Source: Aporrectodea caliginosa
Lineage: Eukaryota > Annelida > Clitellata > Crassiclitellata > Lumbricidae
DNA length: 64,000 nt
NCBI GenBank assembly: GCA_020284085.1
Contig: JACEVL010000463.1
Coordinates: forward strand, 466,001-530,000
Direction: 5' to 3'
A model generated the notes under the pieces. That model had not been told where the DNA came from. It worked only from the letters and a program-made list of their open reading frames with translations, and made no database searches. How positions within the stretch are numbered: position 1 is the first letter of the stretch; each line of letters opens with the position of its first letter. The position numbers and the translations under genes were made by a program. Below are positions 54,421 to 64,000 of this stretch, piece by piece.

Positions 54421-54439
54421 GTAGTGGTATAGAGCGCTT

Positions 54440-55080
54440 GTATACGCACCGATACAACCCAGTCCAGGAGATTTGCTTTCTTGGCGCGTCCACTCATCAT
54501 GCTGGAATCGTCTCCCTCAGGACCTGCGGCTACAGCTCCTTTTATTCACAACCCTTCAGTTTCTGAAAACGTTTCTGTTTGTCAGTGATGACACTGGTTC
54601 GAGCTGGAAGTGCAACTGACATTTTGAGAGGGGGTTTATACATTTTCAATTACAATTTACAATTGCAAAGTATACAAAAGAGGCGTCAAAAGCTCAGATT
54701 TTTAGTACCAGCTTTAGAAAAAAACAATTTTGAAACAATTTTTCCCTACTTTTGGTGAACTCTGTAAAAAAGCCGACCAAGCCCTTTTTAGAAATATCTT
54801 TAATCCCGGACATATCCTTCATTACCTACTACCCCTGTCCTATATACTGGTCACGATTTGCGCCCACGCTCACATAACCGTGTTCTTTCTAGATTTGATT
54901 CCCTTACCAGGCGCGGTTTCCTGGCTAGGATGTTGTACAGCTAGGCCATTGTGTGTTTTAGTTTACTATTAACTAACTTTTTCGCAACTATTTGATAACT
55001 TTGTATAACTTTGTATGTACAGCGCCGTGCGTTTGCCAGCGTTTAATAAAGAACACACTTACTTACTTACTTACTTACTT
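54440..55080 (+). mobile_element. CR1-like LINE 3' remnant, ACTT tail
   Basis: Frames show SSCWNRLPQDLRLQLLLF and FLKTFLF, then DLRPRSHNRVLSRFDSLTRR, with frame breaks. The 3' end GTACAGCGCCGTGCGTTTGC, TTTAATAAAGA is shared with the tails of SINE-C and SINE-D, so a relative of this LINE probably mobilised them. Confidence 0.65.
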
Positions 55081-55093
55081 TTTAAGCAGTTGG

Positions 55094-55128
55094 ACACCTT
55101 TTATAGACTCTCCCTAGGCTATATATAA
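55094..55128 (-). promoter_or_regulatory. Module, reverse, upstream of the LINE
   Basis: Minus: TTATATATAGCC (TATA 55120-55128), TAGGGAGAGTCTATA, AAAAGGTGTCCAACTG. Confidence 0.55.
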
Positions 55129-55304
55129 ACCGCTGGTACATCCAAGGATTCTGCATCTCTGGATTCTACGTAGAAAGCGGTTTACATTGACGGCTGCGAT
55201 TGGATCTAAATACAATCGAAAATACGAAAATACGATATAAATTTGTTTTCGAAAATACTATCTAAATGATCTTTAGACAATGGTACAAGGTTCGGCGTTC
55301 TGAC

Positions 55305-55392
55305 GAGTAGTGTTGACTTTGCGAAGATAAATACGACAGACTTTGCGAAGATAAATACGAAATACTTGACTTTGCGAAGATACAAAATTGAG
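55305..55392 (+). repeat. Leader tandem repeats
   Basis: Three units of GACTTTGCGAAGATA(A)ATACGA spaced 25-35 bp. Tandem 5' units are common in LINE promoters; the role here is inference. Confidence 0.7.
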
Positions 55393-55397
55393 ATAAA

Positions 55398-58040
55398 ATG
55401 CCTTCTAAACCAAAATTCAAGTTTCCAAAGAATTCTTTAATTCAAACAACAGATATTAAAAGAATCACAGATCGTAAACAAGCAGACAAAGTCAAATATG
55501 ATAAGAAAAAAGATGAAAGAATTATCAAGAAAGAGATGGAAAAGCCCATAGCTAAATCAACAATCACGAGCAGAGGTCAATCCAAAAGACAACTGGAAAC
55601 ATCATCATCTTCTGCTAATTCTTTCAGTTCGGCTGATTCACCATTAACGCAATCAAAATTTACGGACCCTATTTCATCTCCTGAGGTTTCGGGTGTGGAA
55701 GAAGGCGAAATTCCGGATTCGGATTCAGATCTAAGCCATTTCACCTACAGCTCTTCTGAAAATCCTCATAAAGCGGACATAATGGAAAGGAAATACTATC
55801 AGTTGATTGACAAAAGATCAAAATCAGCTGATGATAACAAACACAAGAAGATGAAGATAAAGGAAGAATTTGCGAAAGGAAAAATCACGTACAGCAATCA
55901 ATCATCTGAGTTGTACAAAACTGGTAAGAAAAGTCAAATGAAAAAGAAAATTAAATTAGGAGAAAATAATGAAACATGTGTATATCATTGCAATCATGAA
56001 GGTGATATCATTGATGTTAATGCACAAAAGAATGTTAGTGATGTAAACTCAGCTAAGGATGTGACACAGGCTCATGTTTGTAACAATGTAGATAATGATG
56101 ATGTCATTCATGTTAACACAAAACAGAATGTAAACACAGCTAAGGATGTGACACAGGCTCATGTTTGTAACAATGTAGATAATGATGATGTCATTCATGT
56201 TAACACACAACAGAATGTAAACACAGTTAAGGATGTGACACAGGCTCATGTTTGTAACAATGTAGATAATGATGATGTCATTCATGTTAACACACAACAG
56301 AATGTAAACACAGCTAAGGATGTAACACAGGCTCATGTTTGTAACAATGTAGATAATGATGATGTCATTCATGTTAACACACAACAGAATGTAAACACAG
56401 CTAAGGATGTAACACAGGCTCATGTTTGTAACAATGTAGATAATGATGATGTCATTCATGTTAACACACAACAGAATGTAAACACAACTAAGGATGTAAC
56501 ACAGGCTCATGTTTGTAGCAATGTAGATAATGATGATGTTAATCATGTTAACACACAACAGAATGTAAACACAGCTAAGGATGTAAAACATTCTTATAGC
56601 GTTAACACACAACAGAATGTAAACTCAGTTAAGGATGTAACACATTCTTATAGCGTTAACACACAGCAGAATGTAAACACAGTTAAGGATGTAACACATT
56701 CTTATGTAAAGCCTCATCAATCTCGCCCTACAATGACAGATCAACAACGAGAAATAAACTCCAGAACAGTCTTTGTAGCTGGTGAGGGAGATCAATTGAT
56801 TAAGCTTTACAAACATAAACCTCGTCTTCTAAACAAGGATATCATTGAACAAGCTGGAGGTCAAATTGATAAAGTTTTTCTTACCAAATATGGTACTCTT
56901 AGAATAGTTGCTTGTACTAATACACAGAGAGATAAACTAATGAAATTGAACTATCTTGATAATAAACCAGTCAAAGCAAGTCTGCCATATAACTTAACTA
57001 GAATGAAACCTAATTTAAGCAAATCAATACCAACTAACAAACAACAAGATAATTACCTTGTTAAAGGAGTTATTTACGGATTGCTTGAAGACCAGCACAA
57101 TTTAAATGAAATTGCTAAAGAAATCGGTGCCTCTACAATGTATGCGTTAGGGAATTATGAAACAAGCAACGCTACTGTAGTAGCTTTTAATAAAGATACC
57201 ATTCTTCCATCAACGATTGAATTTGACAATCACAAATTCAAGGTTCATTTGTTTATTCCCAAACCAAGACGCTGTGATAAATGTCAGAAATTTGGACATT
57301 TGAGATTTACATGTACAAAAGATACCATTTGTAGCTATTGCAGTGGTCGTCATGAATTTAAAGAATGTAACTCAATTACTCAGAAATGTGCTAATTGTGG
57401 ACAAGCTCATAGCGCTGCTTTTAGAGGATGTCCTCAATATATTGAACTACAAAAAGCATTGAAGATAAGAGCAGAAGAAAATGTTACACTAAATGAAGCC
57501 ATACAAAAGGTTAAAATAAATCAGCAGTTTGACAGATTGCGCAAAGATCTTAATGTAAATTTAAATCAAGGAACTAACTGCCCCACAGTTAATAATGTAA
57601 ACATTCAAACCTATGCTGATAAACTGAAATCCAGTAATGTTAATCAGTTATGGCCCTCCCTTGCATCGTCATCAACAGTGCAAATCAAACATACAAATCA
57701 TTTAGAATCAGAAATCCCAATGGAAGACTCCTTTACATTGTCATCAACTGTACAACTCAAACATAATGATCATTTAGAACCAGAAATCCCAATAGAAGAC
57801 TCCACTTCACAAAATGTAATTGAAGCTTTCCTGAATTTTAATGACAAGAAATACTATGCAAGTAACAAGAACAATGTGGAAAATAATGATCCAATTATTT
57901 CTAAAAATAAGAGATTTGTACTTGGCATTTTAGCAACAATAGATAGTTGTAAAACAAAAGAACAGGCTAAAATGATTATTTGCCAAGCTGCTTCACAACT
58001 TATGTTTGAAAATGAAGTCCAATTCTATTGTAATTGTTAG
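55398..58040 (+). CDS. LINE ORF1, gag-like nucleic-acid-binding protein
   Basis: 880 residues. 1-210 is Lys/Ser-rich and charged. About 216-435 is a tandem array: six units of 29 residues (core DVTQAHVCNNVDNDDVIHVN) and then 18-residue derivatives (DVTHSYSVNTQQNV). 447-620 resembles the RRM/PRE-type region of LINE gag proteins (RTVFVAGEGDQLIKLYKHKP; LFIPKPRRCDKCQ). Three zinc knuckles follow at about 624-674: CDKCQKFGHLRFTC, CSYCSGRHEFKEC, CANCGQAHSAAFRGC. The C-terminus is polar. It would package element RNA and act as chaperone. The array is unusual for an ORF1. Start: first ATG after the leader. Confidence 0.9.
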   Translation: MPSKPKFKFPKNSLIQTTDIKRITDRKQADKVKYDKKKDERIIKKEMEKPIAKSTITSRGQSKRQLETSSSSANSFSSADSPLTQSKFTDPISSPEVSGVEEGEIPDSDSDLSHFTYSSSENPHKADIMERKYYQLIDKRSKSADDNKHKKMKIKEEFAKGKITYSNQSSELYKTGKKSQMKKKIKLGENNETCVYHCNHEGDIIDVNAQKNVSDVNSAKDVTQAHVCNNVDNDDVIHVNTKQNVNTAKDVTQAHVCNNVDNDDVIHVNTQQNVNTVKDVTQAHVCNNVDNDDVIHVNTQQNVNTAKDVTQAHVCNNVDNDDVIHVNTQQNVNTAKDVTQAHVCNNVDNDDVIHVNTQQNVNTTKDVTQAHVCSNVDNDDVNHVNTQQNVNTAKDVKHSYSVNTQQNVNSVKDVTHSYSVNTQQNVNTVKDVTHSYVKPHQSRPTMTDQQREINSRTVFVAGEGDQLIKLYKHKPRLLNKDIIEQAGGQIDKVFLTKYGTLRIVACTNTQRDKLMKLNYLDNKPVKASLPYNLTRMKPNLSKSIPTNKQQDNYLVKGVIYGLLEDQHNLNEIAKEIGASTMYALGNYETSNATVVAFNKDTILPSTIEFDNHKFKVHLFIPKPRRCDKCQKFGHLRFTCTKDTICSYCSGRHEFKECNSITQKCANCGQAHSAAFRGCPQYIELQKALKIRAEENVTLNEAIQKVKINQQFDRLRKDLNVNLNQGTNCPTVNNVNIQTYADKLKSSNVNQLWPSLASSSTVQIKHTNHLESEIPMEDSFTLSSTVQLKHNDHLEPEIPIEDSTSQNVIEAFLNFNDKKYYASNKNNVENNDPIISKNKRFVLGILATIDSCKTKEQAKMIICQAASQLMFENEVQFYCNC
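56044..56703 (+). repeat. 87-bp and 54-bp tandem repeats in ORF1
   Basis: Unit starts at about 56044, 56131, 56218, 56305, 56392 and 56479 (87 bp), then 54-bp units from 56566. Both lengths are multiples of three, so the frame is kept. Near identity implies recent expansion. Confidence 0.9.
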
Positions 58041-58090
58041 GTATGCTTTAGTTAAATAACAAAGATAAATATTTATAAGTTTCTCCGATC

Positions 58091-61000
58091 ATGACTTTGT
58101 CTGTCCTACAATGGAATGCTAATGGCTTAAGGGGTCATAAGGACCAACTTATTAATTTCTTGACTAATGTAATCAACCCACCTGATGTGGTGTGCGTAGA
58201 GGAAACACTTCTAAAAGCTAAAACTCAAGCACCTAAAATAAACGGTTATAATGTAATACGTAAAGATTGTACAAGTAATAAAAAGGGGGGTCTTGTTATT
58301 TACATAAAAGTGGGTTTAAACTTTACAGTACTTAATACAGAAGAGGTTTTGAATACTGAAATTCAGGGCATTGAGGTTAAAACTATTAATGGTCATTTAA
58401 AGATATTTAATACATATTTATCACCTTCGCATACATTGGCTAAGGAGGAAATTGCAAAGCTGTTTACACATAAAAGAGCACTTATAGTAGGAGATTTAAA
58501 TGCACATAGTAAACTTTGGGGATGCCCATATACTAAACCAAGAGGAAAAATAATAGAAGAAATATTAACAGAAAAGAATATGGTTGTACTTAATACAGGA
58601 AAAGCAACATATATTACCTCTAATCAGTTAAATAATAACTCAGTTATAGATCTAAGTATTTGTTCCCAAGATATAGCTTTAATTGCTACACATTCTGTTA
58701 CTAATTATAATATGGGATCTGATCATTTTGCATCCATTACTGTTATTAATGAAGAAAGTATAATAGAAAATAACTTAAGTATGCAATTATGGAAATTGAA
58801 TAAAGCTGACTGGAAAAATTATAAAGAAGCTAGCAACTTAGCATTCACAAATGAAATTCTAGTAAAAACAAATATAAATGATAAATATAATGATATACTG
58901 GAGAGTATAAATACCTTAGCTAATCAATCAATACCTCGTAAAAGCCAAATTATAAGGAATAATAAAAAACATAAGAAATTTAAACCTCTACCATATTGGA
59001 ATAATAAATGTAATGAAGCTGTTTATAAAAGAAATCAAAGTAGAAACAAAATGAAGAAAACAAAGGAACTAAATGATTATTTGGAGTATAAAAAGCAAGA
59101 AGCTATAGTTAAAAAAACCCTCAGGGCAGAAGCAAAGTCCAGCTGGCAGGAGTATTGCTCTGGACTTACTAATCAAACGAAATTAGGATCAGTATGGAAC
59201 ATGGCTAGGAAAATGAATGGTATAACAGCTTACGCATCGATTCCTACTCTTAATGATAATGGGTTATTAGCTGAATCAAACCAAGATAAAGCAAATTTAC
59301 TAGCACACACTTACGAAAAAACTAGTAACTCCAAAAATTATAATAAAAACTTCTTAGATCATATTAAAAATAATAACTTAGAAAATAGCCATATCATTAA
59401 TGAAAATAACAGTAATGAAGAAATAGAATTAATGAACAAAATGTTTAGTTTGAATGAACTAAAACAAGCAATCAAATCAGCAAAAAATAATAAATCACCA
59501 GGAGATGATAGGATACCATACGAATTGCTGAAACATTTACATAAAAATGCATTAAAAACTCTATTGAGTTTTTATAATAATGTATGGATTGAGGGAAATA
59601 TGCCAAGTGATTGGAATCATGCCATTATTTTACCCTTACTTAAACCTAATAAGGATGCAGCAAAACCAGAATCCTATCGACCAATTTCATTAACAGCGAC
59701 CTTATGTAAAGTTATGGAAAAAATGGTTGCGAACCGTCTCCAGTGGTACTTAGAAAAAAATGATATATTTACAGGGAATCAATCTGGTTTTCGTAAGCAT
59801 AAAAGCACAATTGATCAGATCCTTAAATTGCAGGATACTATACTTAAAAAATTAAAAAATAAAGAACATGTTTTGGCAGTTTTCATTGATTTTGAACGTG
59901 CTTATGACATGCTACATGTACCTACACTTTTACAAAAACTACAGAAATTAGGAATAGTTGGAAATGTAGCTAATTGGGTTAAAAGCTTTTTATTTAACAG
60001 AACATTTCAAGTAAAAGTTGGAACTGAATTATCCGATAAACTATTACAGCAAAATGGGACTCCGCAAGGTTCAGTAATTTCTCCATTATTGTTCTTAATA
60101 ATGATTAACGATATTCCTTCAGGTCCGGAAGGTGTTAACATGTCACTCTTTGCAGATGATAGTGCAGTTTACATAGGACATAAGAAAACTAAAACTTTAG
60201 TTAACAAAATCCAACAATCCATTGATAAAATAAATAGCTGGTGTAACCAAAATGGGTTTAAAATATCTGTAACCAAAACTGTAGGAGTTCTATTTACTAA
60301 TAAAAAACAATTACCAATAATAAACATTAAAATTGATCACGAATTGATTAAAATAGAAAATAAGGCTAAATTTCTAGGAATGATATTTGATAGGAAATTA
60401 AGTTGGAAACCCCACATAGAATATATAATCGAAAAATGCAAGAAAAGATTGAATCTCATGAGAGCGGTTTCAGGTTGTAATTGGGGAGCTTCAAAGAAAT
60501 CTCTATTAGCAATATACAAAGCACTAATACGTTCAATATTAGATTATGGAGATGTGGCATATTCTTCAGCTAGTCAATCGTTGTTAAATAAACTATGTAC
60601 AATCCAAACTGAAGCCTTAAGATTATGTTGTGGGGCCCCTAGGAAGACAGCAACTTCAGCTCTACAAAACGAATGTGGGGAAGTACCCCTCCATATGAGA
60701 AGACTATATAACTCCAATAAAATGGGAATTAAAATAATAGGAGTAAAGGATCATCCCTGTAAAATGGCTTTCCAGCAACATTGGACAGATATTCATAAAA
60801 CACCGCAAAACAAGAACCATTCTATCCACTACAGAACAAATGAATTCATATCATCTTTAGATACATCTTTTATTGGACCCTGTTTTCCCCAAATCCCCCC
60901 TTGGACTAATAAGAAAATAGACATAGACATCAGTCTCAAAAAACAGATTAATAAAAAAAGAGATAACCCTGAATTTATTAAATTAATAGCACTTCAAATG

Positions 61001-61870
61001 GTATCAATGTATAGGTCAGAAACTCTTATTTATACTGATGGATCAAAGGCAGAAGAAATTGTTGCTGCAGCTTTTACTATTCCAAGTATAGATATAGATA
61101 GAAAGTTTAGATTATGTAATGGATCCAGTATCTATGCAGCAGAATTAACTGCAATTAAAGAAGCAGTAACATGGATACTAAGTACTGAAAATAATAAGAA
61201 CTGTCAATATGTAATACTATCTGATTCATTAAGTGTACTTACTTCTATTAAGAAAAACAAATCTGACTCTAGACCCAATTTGTTTAATGAACTGATGATG
61301 CAATTAAACAGTTTGGAATCTAATCAAATTAAAATGATATGGATTCCAAGCCATGTAGATATTAAAGGTAATGAAAGAGCGGATAAATTAGCAAAGGAAG
61401 CACTTAGTTTAGAAAATATTAATTCCACAAATTACTTAGAAATACAAGAGTTAAATACTTTAATTAAAGATTATATAATAAATAAATGGCAAATAGATTA
61501 TAACATTCATGATAAAGGAAAATTCTATAAATCCATATGCCCACTTGTGTCTACAAATATAAAATTTTCTGATCCATATAGACATAAAGAGGTGCAAATT
61601 GGTAGATTGAGGCTTGGTGTTGCCATTACTAATAAAAGACTATTTCAAATGAGAAAACACCCTACTGGGTTTTGTGATACATGTGAGGTAACGGAAAGTA
61701 TAGAACATATTCTATTGGAATGTAAAAAGGAAAATATTTCAACTATATTAAAAGAAAAATGTAATAGTTATAAATCAGAATTTAATTTAAAATCTCTGCT
61801 TGATACAGGATGTTTGCAGAGTACAGTATATAATCTTATTAAAATCATTAATAAAGGAAAAATATTATAA
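58091..61870 (+). CDS. LINE ORF2: endonuclease, reverse transcriptase, RNase H
   Basis: 1259 residues, multi-domain enzyme for target-primed reverse transcription. APE-type endonuclease 1-220: QWNANG (N9), VEE (37-38), GDLNAHS (D135, N137), GSDH (D211, H212). Reverse transcriptase about 440-800: SPGDDRIPYELLK, YRPISLTATLCKVMEK, VFIDFERAYD, GTPQGSVISPLLF, catalytic FADD near 688. RNase H about 978-1100: YTDGSK, AAELTAIKE, LSDSLS, SHVDIKGNERADKLAKEA, all four acidic positions present. A C-terminal CCHC-like finger (FCDTCEVTESIEHILLEC) is at about 1195-1212. No frameshift or stop; all catalytic residues I can check are kept. Confidence 0.95.
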   Translation: MTLSVLQWNANGLRGHKDQLINFLTNVINPPDVVCVEETLLKAKTQAPKINGYNVIRKDCTSNKKGGLVIYIKVGLNFTVLNTEEVLNTEIQGIEVKTINGHLKIFNTYLSPSHTLAKEEIAKLFTHKRALIVGDLNAHSKLWGCPYTKPRGKIIEEILTEKNMVVLNTGKATYITSNQLNNNSVIDLSICSQDIALIATHSVTNYNMGSDHFASITVINEESIIENNLSMQLWKLNKADWKNYKEASNLAFTNEILVKTNINDKYNDILESINTLANQSIPRKSQIIRNNKKHKKFKPLPYWNNKCNEAVYKRNQSRNKMKKTKELNDYLEYKKQEAIVKKTLRAEAKSSWQEYCSGLTNQTKLGSVWNMARKMNGITAYASIPTLNDNGLLAESNQDKANLLAHTYEKTSNSKNYNKNFLDHIKNNNLENSHIINENNSNEEIELMNKMFSLNELKQAIKSAKNNKSPGDDRIPYELLKHLHKNALKTLLSFYNNVWIEGNMPSDWNHAIILPLLKPNKDAAKPESYRPISLTATLCKVMEKMVANRLQWYLEKNDIFTGNQSGFRKHKSTIDQILKLQDTILKKLKNKEHVLAVFIDFERAYDMLHVPTLLQKLQKLGIVGNVANWVKSFLFNRTFQVKVGTELSDKLLQQNGTPQGSVISPLLFLIMINDIPSGPEGVNMSLFADDSAVYIGHKKTKTLVNKIQQSIDKINSWCNQNGFKISVTKTVGVLFTNKKQLPIINIKIDHELIKIENKAKFLGMIFDRKLSWKPHIEYIIEKCKKRLNLMRAVSGCNWGASKKSLLAIYKALIRSILDYGDVAYSSASQSLLNKLCTIQTEALRLCCGAPRKTATSALQNECGEVPLHMRRLYNSNKMGIKIIGVKDHPCKMAFQQHWTDIHKTPQNKNHSIHYRTNEFISSLDTSFIGPCFPQIPPWTNKKIDIDISLKKQINKKRDNPEFIKLIALQMVSMYRSETLIYTDGSKAEEIVAAAFTIPSIDIDRKFRLCNGSSIYAAELTAIKEAVTWILSTENNKNCQYVILSDSLSVLTSIKKNKSDSRPNLFNELMMQLNSLESNQIKMIWIPSHVDIKGNERADKLAKEALSLENINSTNYLEIQELNTLIKDYIINKWQIDYNIHDKGKFYKSICPLVSTNIKFSDPYRHKEVQIGRLRLGVAITNKRLFQMRKHPTGFCDTCEVTESIEHILLECKKENISTILKEKCNSYKSEFNLKSLLDTGCLQSTVYNLIKIINKGKIL

Positions 61871-62269
61871 TTATTATCATAATTATCAGTATCATATCAA
61901 ATCTACTACAAACATATAATTTAACACATTACTTGTGATTTAAATACCAATTAAAACAAGACAAGTGTGCTTATATGTGTAATTAAGGATCATTTGATTA
62001 TGATGATTAATAATTTTATTAAATTTTGTAATAATACTGCTTTGTTATATAGAAAAATGATGAATGACATGTTTAATTAATTAAGTTTTCTGTTATGTAA
62101 ATATTTGTTAAGATGCATTCTTGTAAATAGATGTATGTTATAATAAAATGTGTATACAGTATGTATATATATATTACACATTTGTGCTGAATTTATGTTT
62201 ACAAATAGCATTTCATGTTATTATAGAAATATTAGAAATACTGTTAGTAAATTTGTAAACATATTTCAA
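61871..62269 (+). other. LINE 3' UTR
   Basis: AT-rich. It matches the inverted fragment at 49090-49490. AATAAAATGTGTATACAG near 62142 includes a possible polyadenylation signal upstream of the tail. Confidence 0.8.
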
Positions 62270-62425
62270 AAGAGCTGATACAGCCAAAAAAAAGAGCTGA
62301 TATAGCCAAAAAAGAACTGATATAGCCAAAAAAGAGCTGATATGGCCAAAAAAGAGCTGATATAGCCAAAAAAGAGCTGATTTGGGAAAAGAAAAAGAAA
62401 AAAAAAAAAAAAAAAAAAAAAAAAA
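62270..62425 (+). repeat. LINE tail: AAGAGCTGATATAGCC units and poly(A)
   Basis: Six units of about 20 bp with single-base differences, then a run of A. Such tails are made when the RT reiterates the RNA 3' end. Confidence 0.9.
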
Positions 62426-62499
62426 GGAAGAGAATTACAGTCAAAAGAGCCAATGGGCCAAACAATGGAAATACAATACTAACACAAAGACGTCGACGG

Positions 62500-62540
62500 C
62501 CATAGTAGCCAAAGGATGTCGTTAAACAATTGGAATCATC
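62500..62540 (-). repeat. Dispersed core downstream of the LINE
   Basis: GACGTCGACGGCCATAGTAG, CCAAAGGATGTCGTTAAAC, the minus form of the core, 60 bp after the tail. Confidence 0.55.
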
Positions 62541-62579
62541 ATCATCAATCGCTATTATTGGCAGGGTTGGATCCAGTTT

Positions 62580-62967
62580 AAGTGCTTCTGAATAGATTTA
62601 CGTTATTCATGCAGTAGTAGGCCTATTGGTGTCCAGGGCCTAGCGACATCTTAAGGTGGAAATTGAAATCTATAGGGACTGGACAATATAGGGTAGATTA
62701 TAGGGTCGAGTGAAACTTATTTAAAAGTTTCTAAGCAGGCCTAACAATCATTTGCAGTTTTGGCGTTTGGCGACATCTTACGGCTGCATTACTGACCTTA
62801 CAAACACAGCGAAACCGTAGGGTAGGCCTACATAAAGGTGAAACCTAATTAAAGATTACTAAGCAGAGTTGAATATGTTTGCAGTTTTTAGCGTTGAATG
62901 ACATCTTGCTGCTTGACCTTTGACCTTACAATGTTCAGACTGACACGCGACCTATTGACGAGAATTG
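62580..62967 (+). repeat. Duplicated unit, partner of 6715-7255
   Basis: GATTTACGTTATTCATGCAG, AGCGACATCTTAAGG, GGCGACATCTTACGGCTGC, TTGAATGACATCTTGCTGC in the same order as at 6.7-7.2 kb; the AACGGCAGCTTATG core is missing. Confidence 0.65.
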
Positions 62968-63012
62968 TTTTATATAGACTAGAGGAGAAGCGTTTTAAAG
63001 GTGTATTATTGA
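62968..63012 (+). promoter_or_regulatory. Class A module, left
   Basis: TTATATAG (62970-62977), ACTAGAGGAGAAGCGTTTT, AAAGGTGT (62997-63004), ATTATTGATCCTGAGTG. The unit runs to about 63170, where a LINE fragment replaces it. Confidence 0.65.
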
Positions 63013-63175
63013 TCCTGAGTGTAAATGTAATATTACTCTGATCTGTGAGCAATTTTTCCTGAGAATAGGTTTTTCAGTGACCGAATTTTATTATTTGCAA
63101 TTTTTAAGTGTATACCAACAAAGCCCTATTTAAGAAAAGCAACACGACCTGGCAATTGTAGGACACATTTGTCCA

Positions 63176-64000
63176 TATAATCGCATTGGATTTCACAAAG
63201 GCATTCGATACGGTGCGGCATTCTAGTCTGGCAGAGCAATTAGCTGAGATGCCAATACCCGATTGCGTTTACAACTGGATTATCGCCTTCCTTGAGGACC
63301 GTGAGCATGGAACAAAATTCTGTGAAACCATATCACCTCTGATTAAAATAAATGCCAGCATGTTCAGGGGTCAGGTTCAGGGCCGGGTAATTTCATAACA
63401 TTAATCTCAAAATTAAAAACGGTGCACAATGTAAACAGAATACTTAAATATGCCGATGACAGTTATTTGATGATACCATCATCTAATGCTGACACAGTTG
63501 TTGAAGAACTGGACCACGTCGGTAAATGGGCAGAGACATGTAATCTTAAACTGAATCACAATAAGACTCACGAGATGCTGATTAGGCGGGGTGGGGGTAG
63601 GGTGGGGCAGTGGATGGCTCCCTCTGTCATACCAGGGGTATCTAGAGTAGATAAATTGACTGTCTTAGGGGTAACACTTACAGAAACCCTTAATTTTGAA
63701 GCTCAGATAAGTCATATAATTATTATGTTGCAAGGCTAGACAGTCCTTGTCTGCATTGCACAGTTTAACAGCTCATGGCCTCAAGGGCCTAAACCTTTTT
63801 TATGTGGCTCGTGCCACGACTGTGGCACGCCTGCTGTATGCTAGCCCAGCATGGTGGGGTTTTGCTCGCCAGGAAGATAAAAATAGGCTCCAATCCATCA
63901 TAAGTAGGATGATCCGGCGGGGTACCTCCTCGTTGACAACCCAACCTTTGCCAACTGTCACACGGCTGATACTGGTCTCTACACAGCTGTTCTAAACAAT
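63176..64000 (+). pseudogene. CR1-like LINE RT fragment, frameshifted, runs off the window
   Basis: LDFTKAFDTVRHSSLAEQL, NWIIAFLEDREHGTKF, VQGRVIS then a break. KYADDSYLMIPSSNAD carries the catalytic YADD, with LKLNHNKTHEML and LTVLGVTLTETLNFEAQISH following. Another frame change comes near 63735, then ATTVARLLYASPAWWGF and RLQSIISRMIRRG. Same family as the fragment at 30802-31475. At least two breaks make it inactive. Confidence 0.85.

Larger units (their letters stand above)
55240..62425 (+). mobile_element. Full-length non-LTR retrotransposon (I-type, EN-RT-RNase H)
   Basis: 5' leader, two intact ORFs 50 bp apart, a 3' UTR of about 400 bp, and a tail of ~20-bp units (AAAGAGCTGATATAGCC) ending in poly(A). 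The left boundary is approximate; I could not find a clean target duplication. The leader has three copies of GACTTTGCGAAGATAAATAC. An endonuclease plus RNase H in one ORF2 with a zinc-knuckle ORF1 is typical of the I superfamily (established knowledge). Intact frames suggest recent or present activity. The coding part is distinctly AT-rich. Confidence 0.92.

Noticed and set aside
56049..56612. 187-codon antisense frame with repeats
   Set aside because: Shadow of the 87-bp array in LINE ORF1.
56044..56703. CRISPR-like regular spacing
   Set aside because: Units are contiguous, in frame and lack unique spacers; it is a protein repeat in a eukaryotic retroelement.

Overview
The window is a repeat-dense piece of an invertebrate animal genome. 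The family content (Olig-type bHLH genes, I-type and CR1-like LINEs, tRNA-derived SINEs, hAT and piggyBac-type MITEs) and an AT-rich background would fit an ambulacrarian, a cephalochordate or a lophotrochozoan. The sequence alone does not decide which. I see no rRNA, no bona fide tRNA gene, no CRISPR array and no bacterial-type operon.

Host genes. The only convincing host protein genes are four copies of one intronless Olig-like bHLH transcription factor, all on the minus strand, at about 4.2-4.8, 16.8-17.8, 50.4-50.8 and 53.1-53.6 kb. The 17 kb copy is intact, with a TATA box about 107 bp before the chosen ATG. The others are frameshifted or have lost their 5' part. Three copies have a CATCACATTA-type low-complexity block on their upstream side.

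Recurrent promoter-like modules. More than 30 sites on both strands share one layout: a TATA-like box, then about 20-30 bp later AAAGGTGT, often followed by (C/A)TAATTGA. Downstream sequences fall into paralogous classes, called here A (AATTGAGCTGAGTG...), B (AATAAAATTTAGCATTTC...), C (GCNNGATGCGCCAATTTA...), D/G, E and F. Five class A units carry two modules facing each other 376-417 bp apart (one is 768 bp because of an insertion). A second dispersed core, GTTTAACGACATCTTA...GACGTCGACC, often lies about 100 bp upstream of the TATA. Much of the window is therefore an old, shuffled array of duplicated units, for example 10.3-14.3 kb against 41.4-43.2 kb.

Mobile elements. (1) 43797-48955 is a minus-strand Ty3/gypsy-like LTR element with 866/867-bp LTRs, a GGAG duplication, a primer-binding site, a polypurine tract and gag-protease, but no recognisable reverse transcriptase or integrase core. 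(2) About 55.2-62.4 kb is a plus-strand non-LTR element with two intact ORFs: a zinc-knuckle ORF1 with 29-residue tandem repeats, and an endonuclease-RT-RNase H ORF2. A 3' fragment of the same family lies inverted at 49.07-49.62 kb. (3) There are degenerate CR1-like and RTE-like LINE ends. (4) At least five tRNA-derived SINE types occur, two of which share 3' tails with LINE ends in this window. (5) DNA elements with exact target duplications are at 9333-9854, 12544-13146, 30429-32009 and 37469-39954 (8 bp), and at 347-966, 15353-16361 and 23186-24150 (TTAA).

How it fits together. The Olig-like copies and the TATA-AAAGGTGT units appear to be the underlying duplicated locus. The mobile elements are later insertions, and their nesting gives a relative order of events. 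What the repeated units make is unknown. I see no conserved reading frame in them, so noncoding or antisense transcription is the leading inference.
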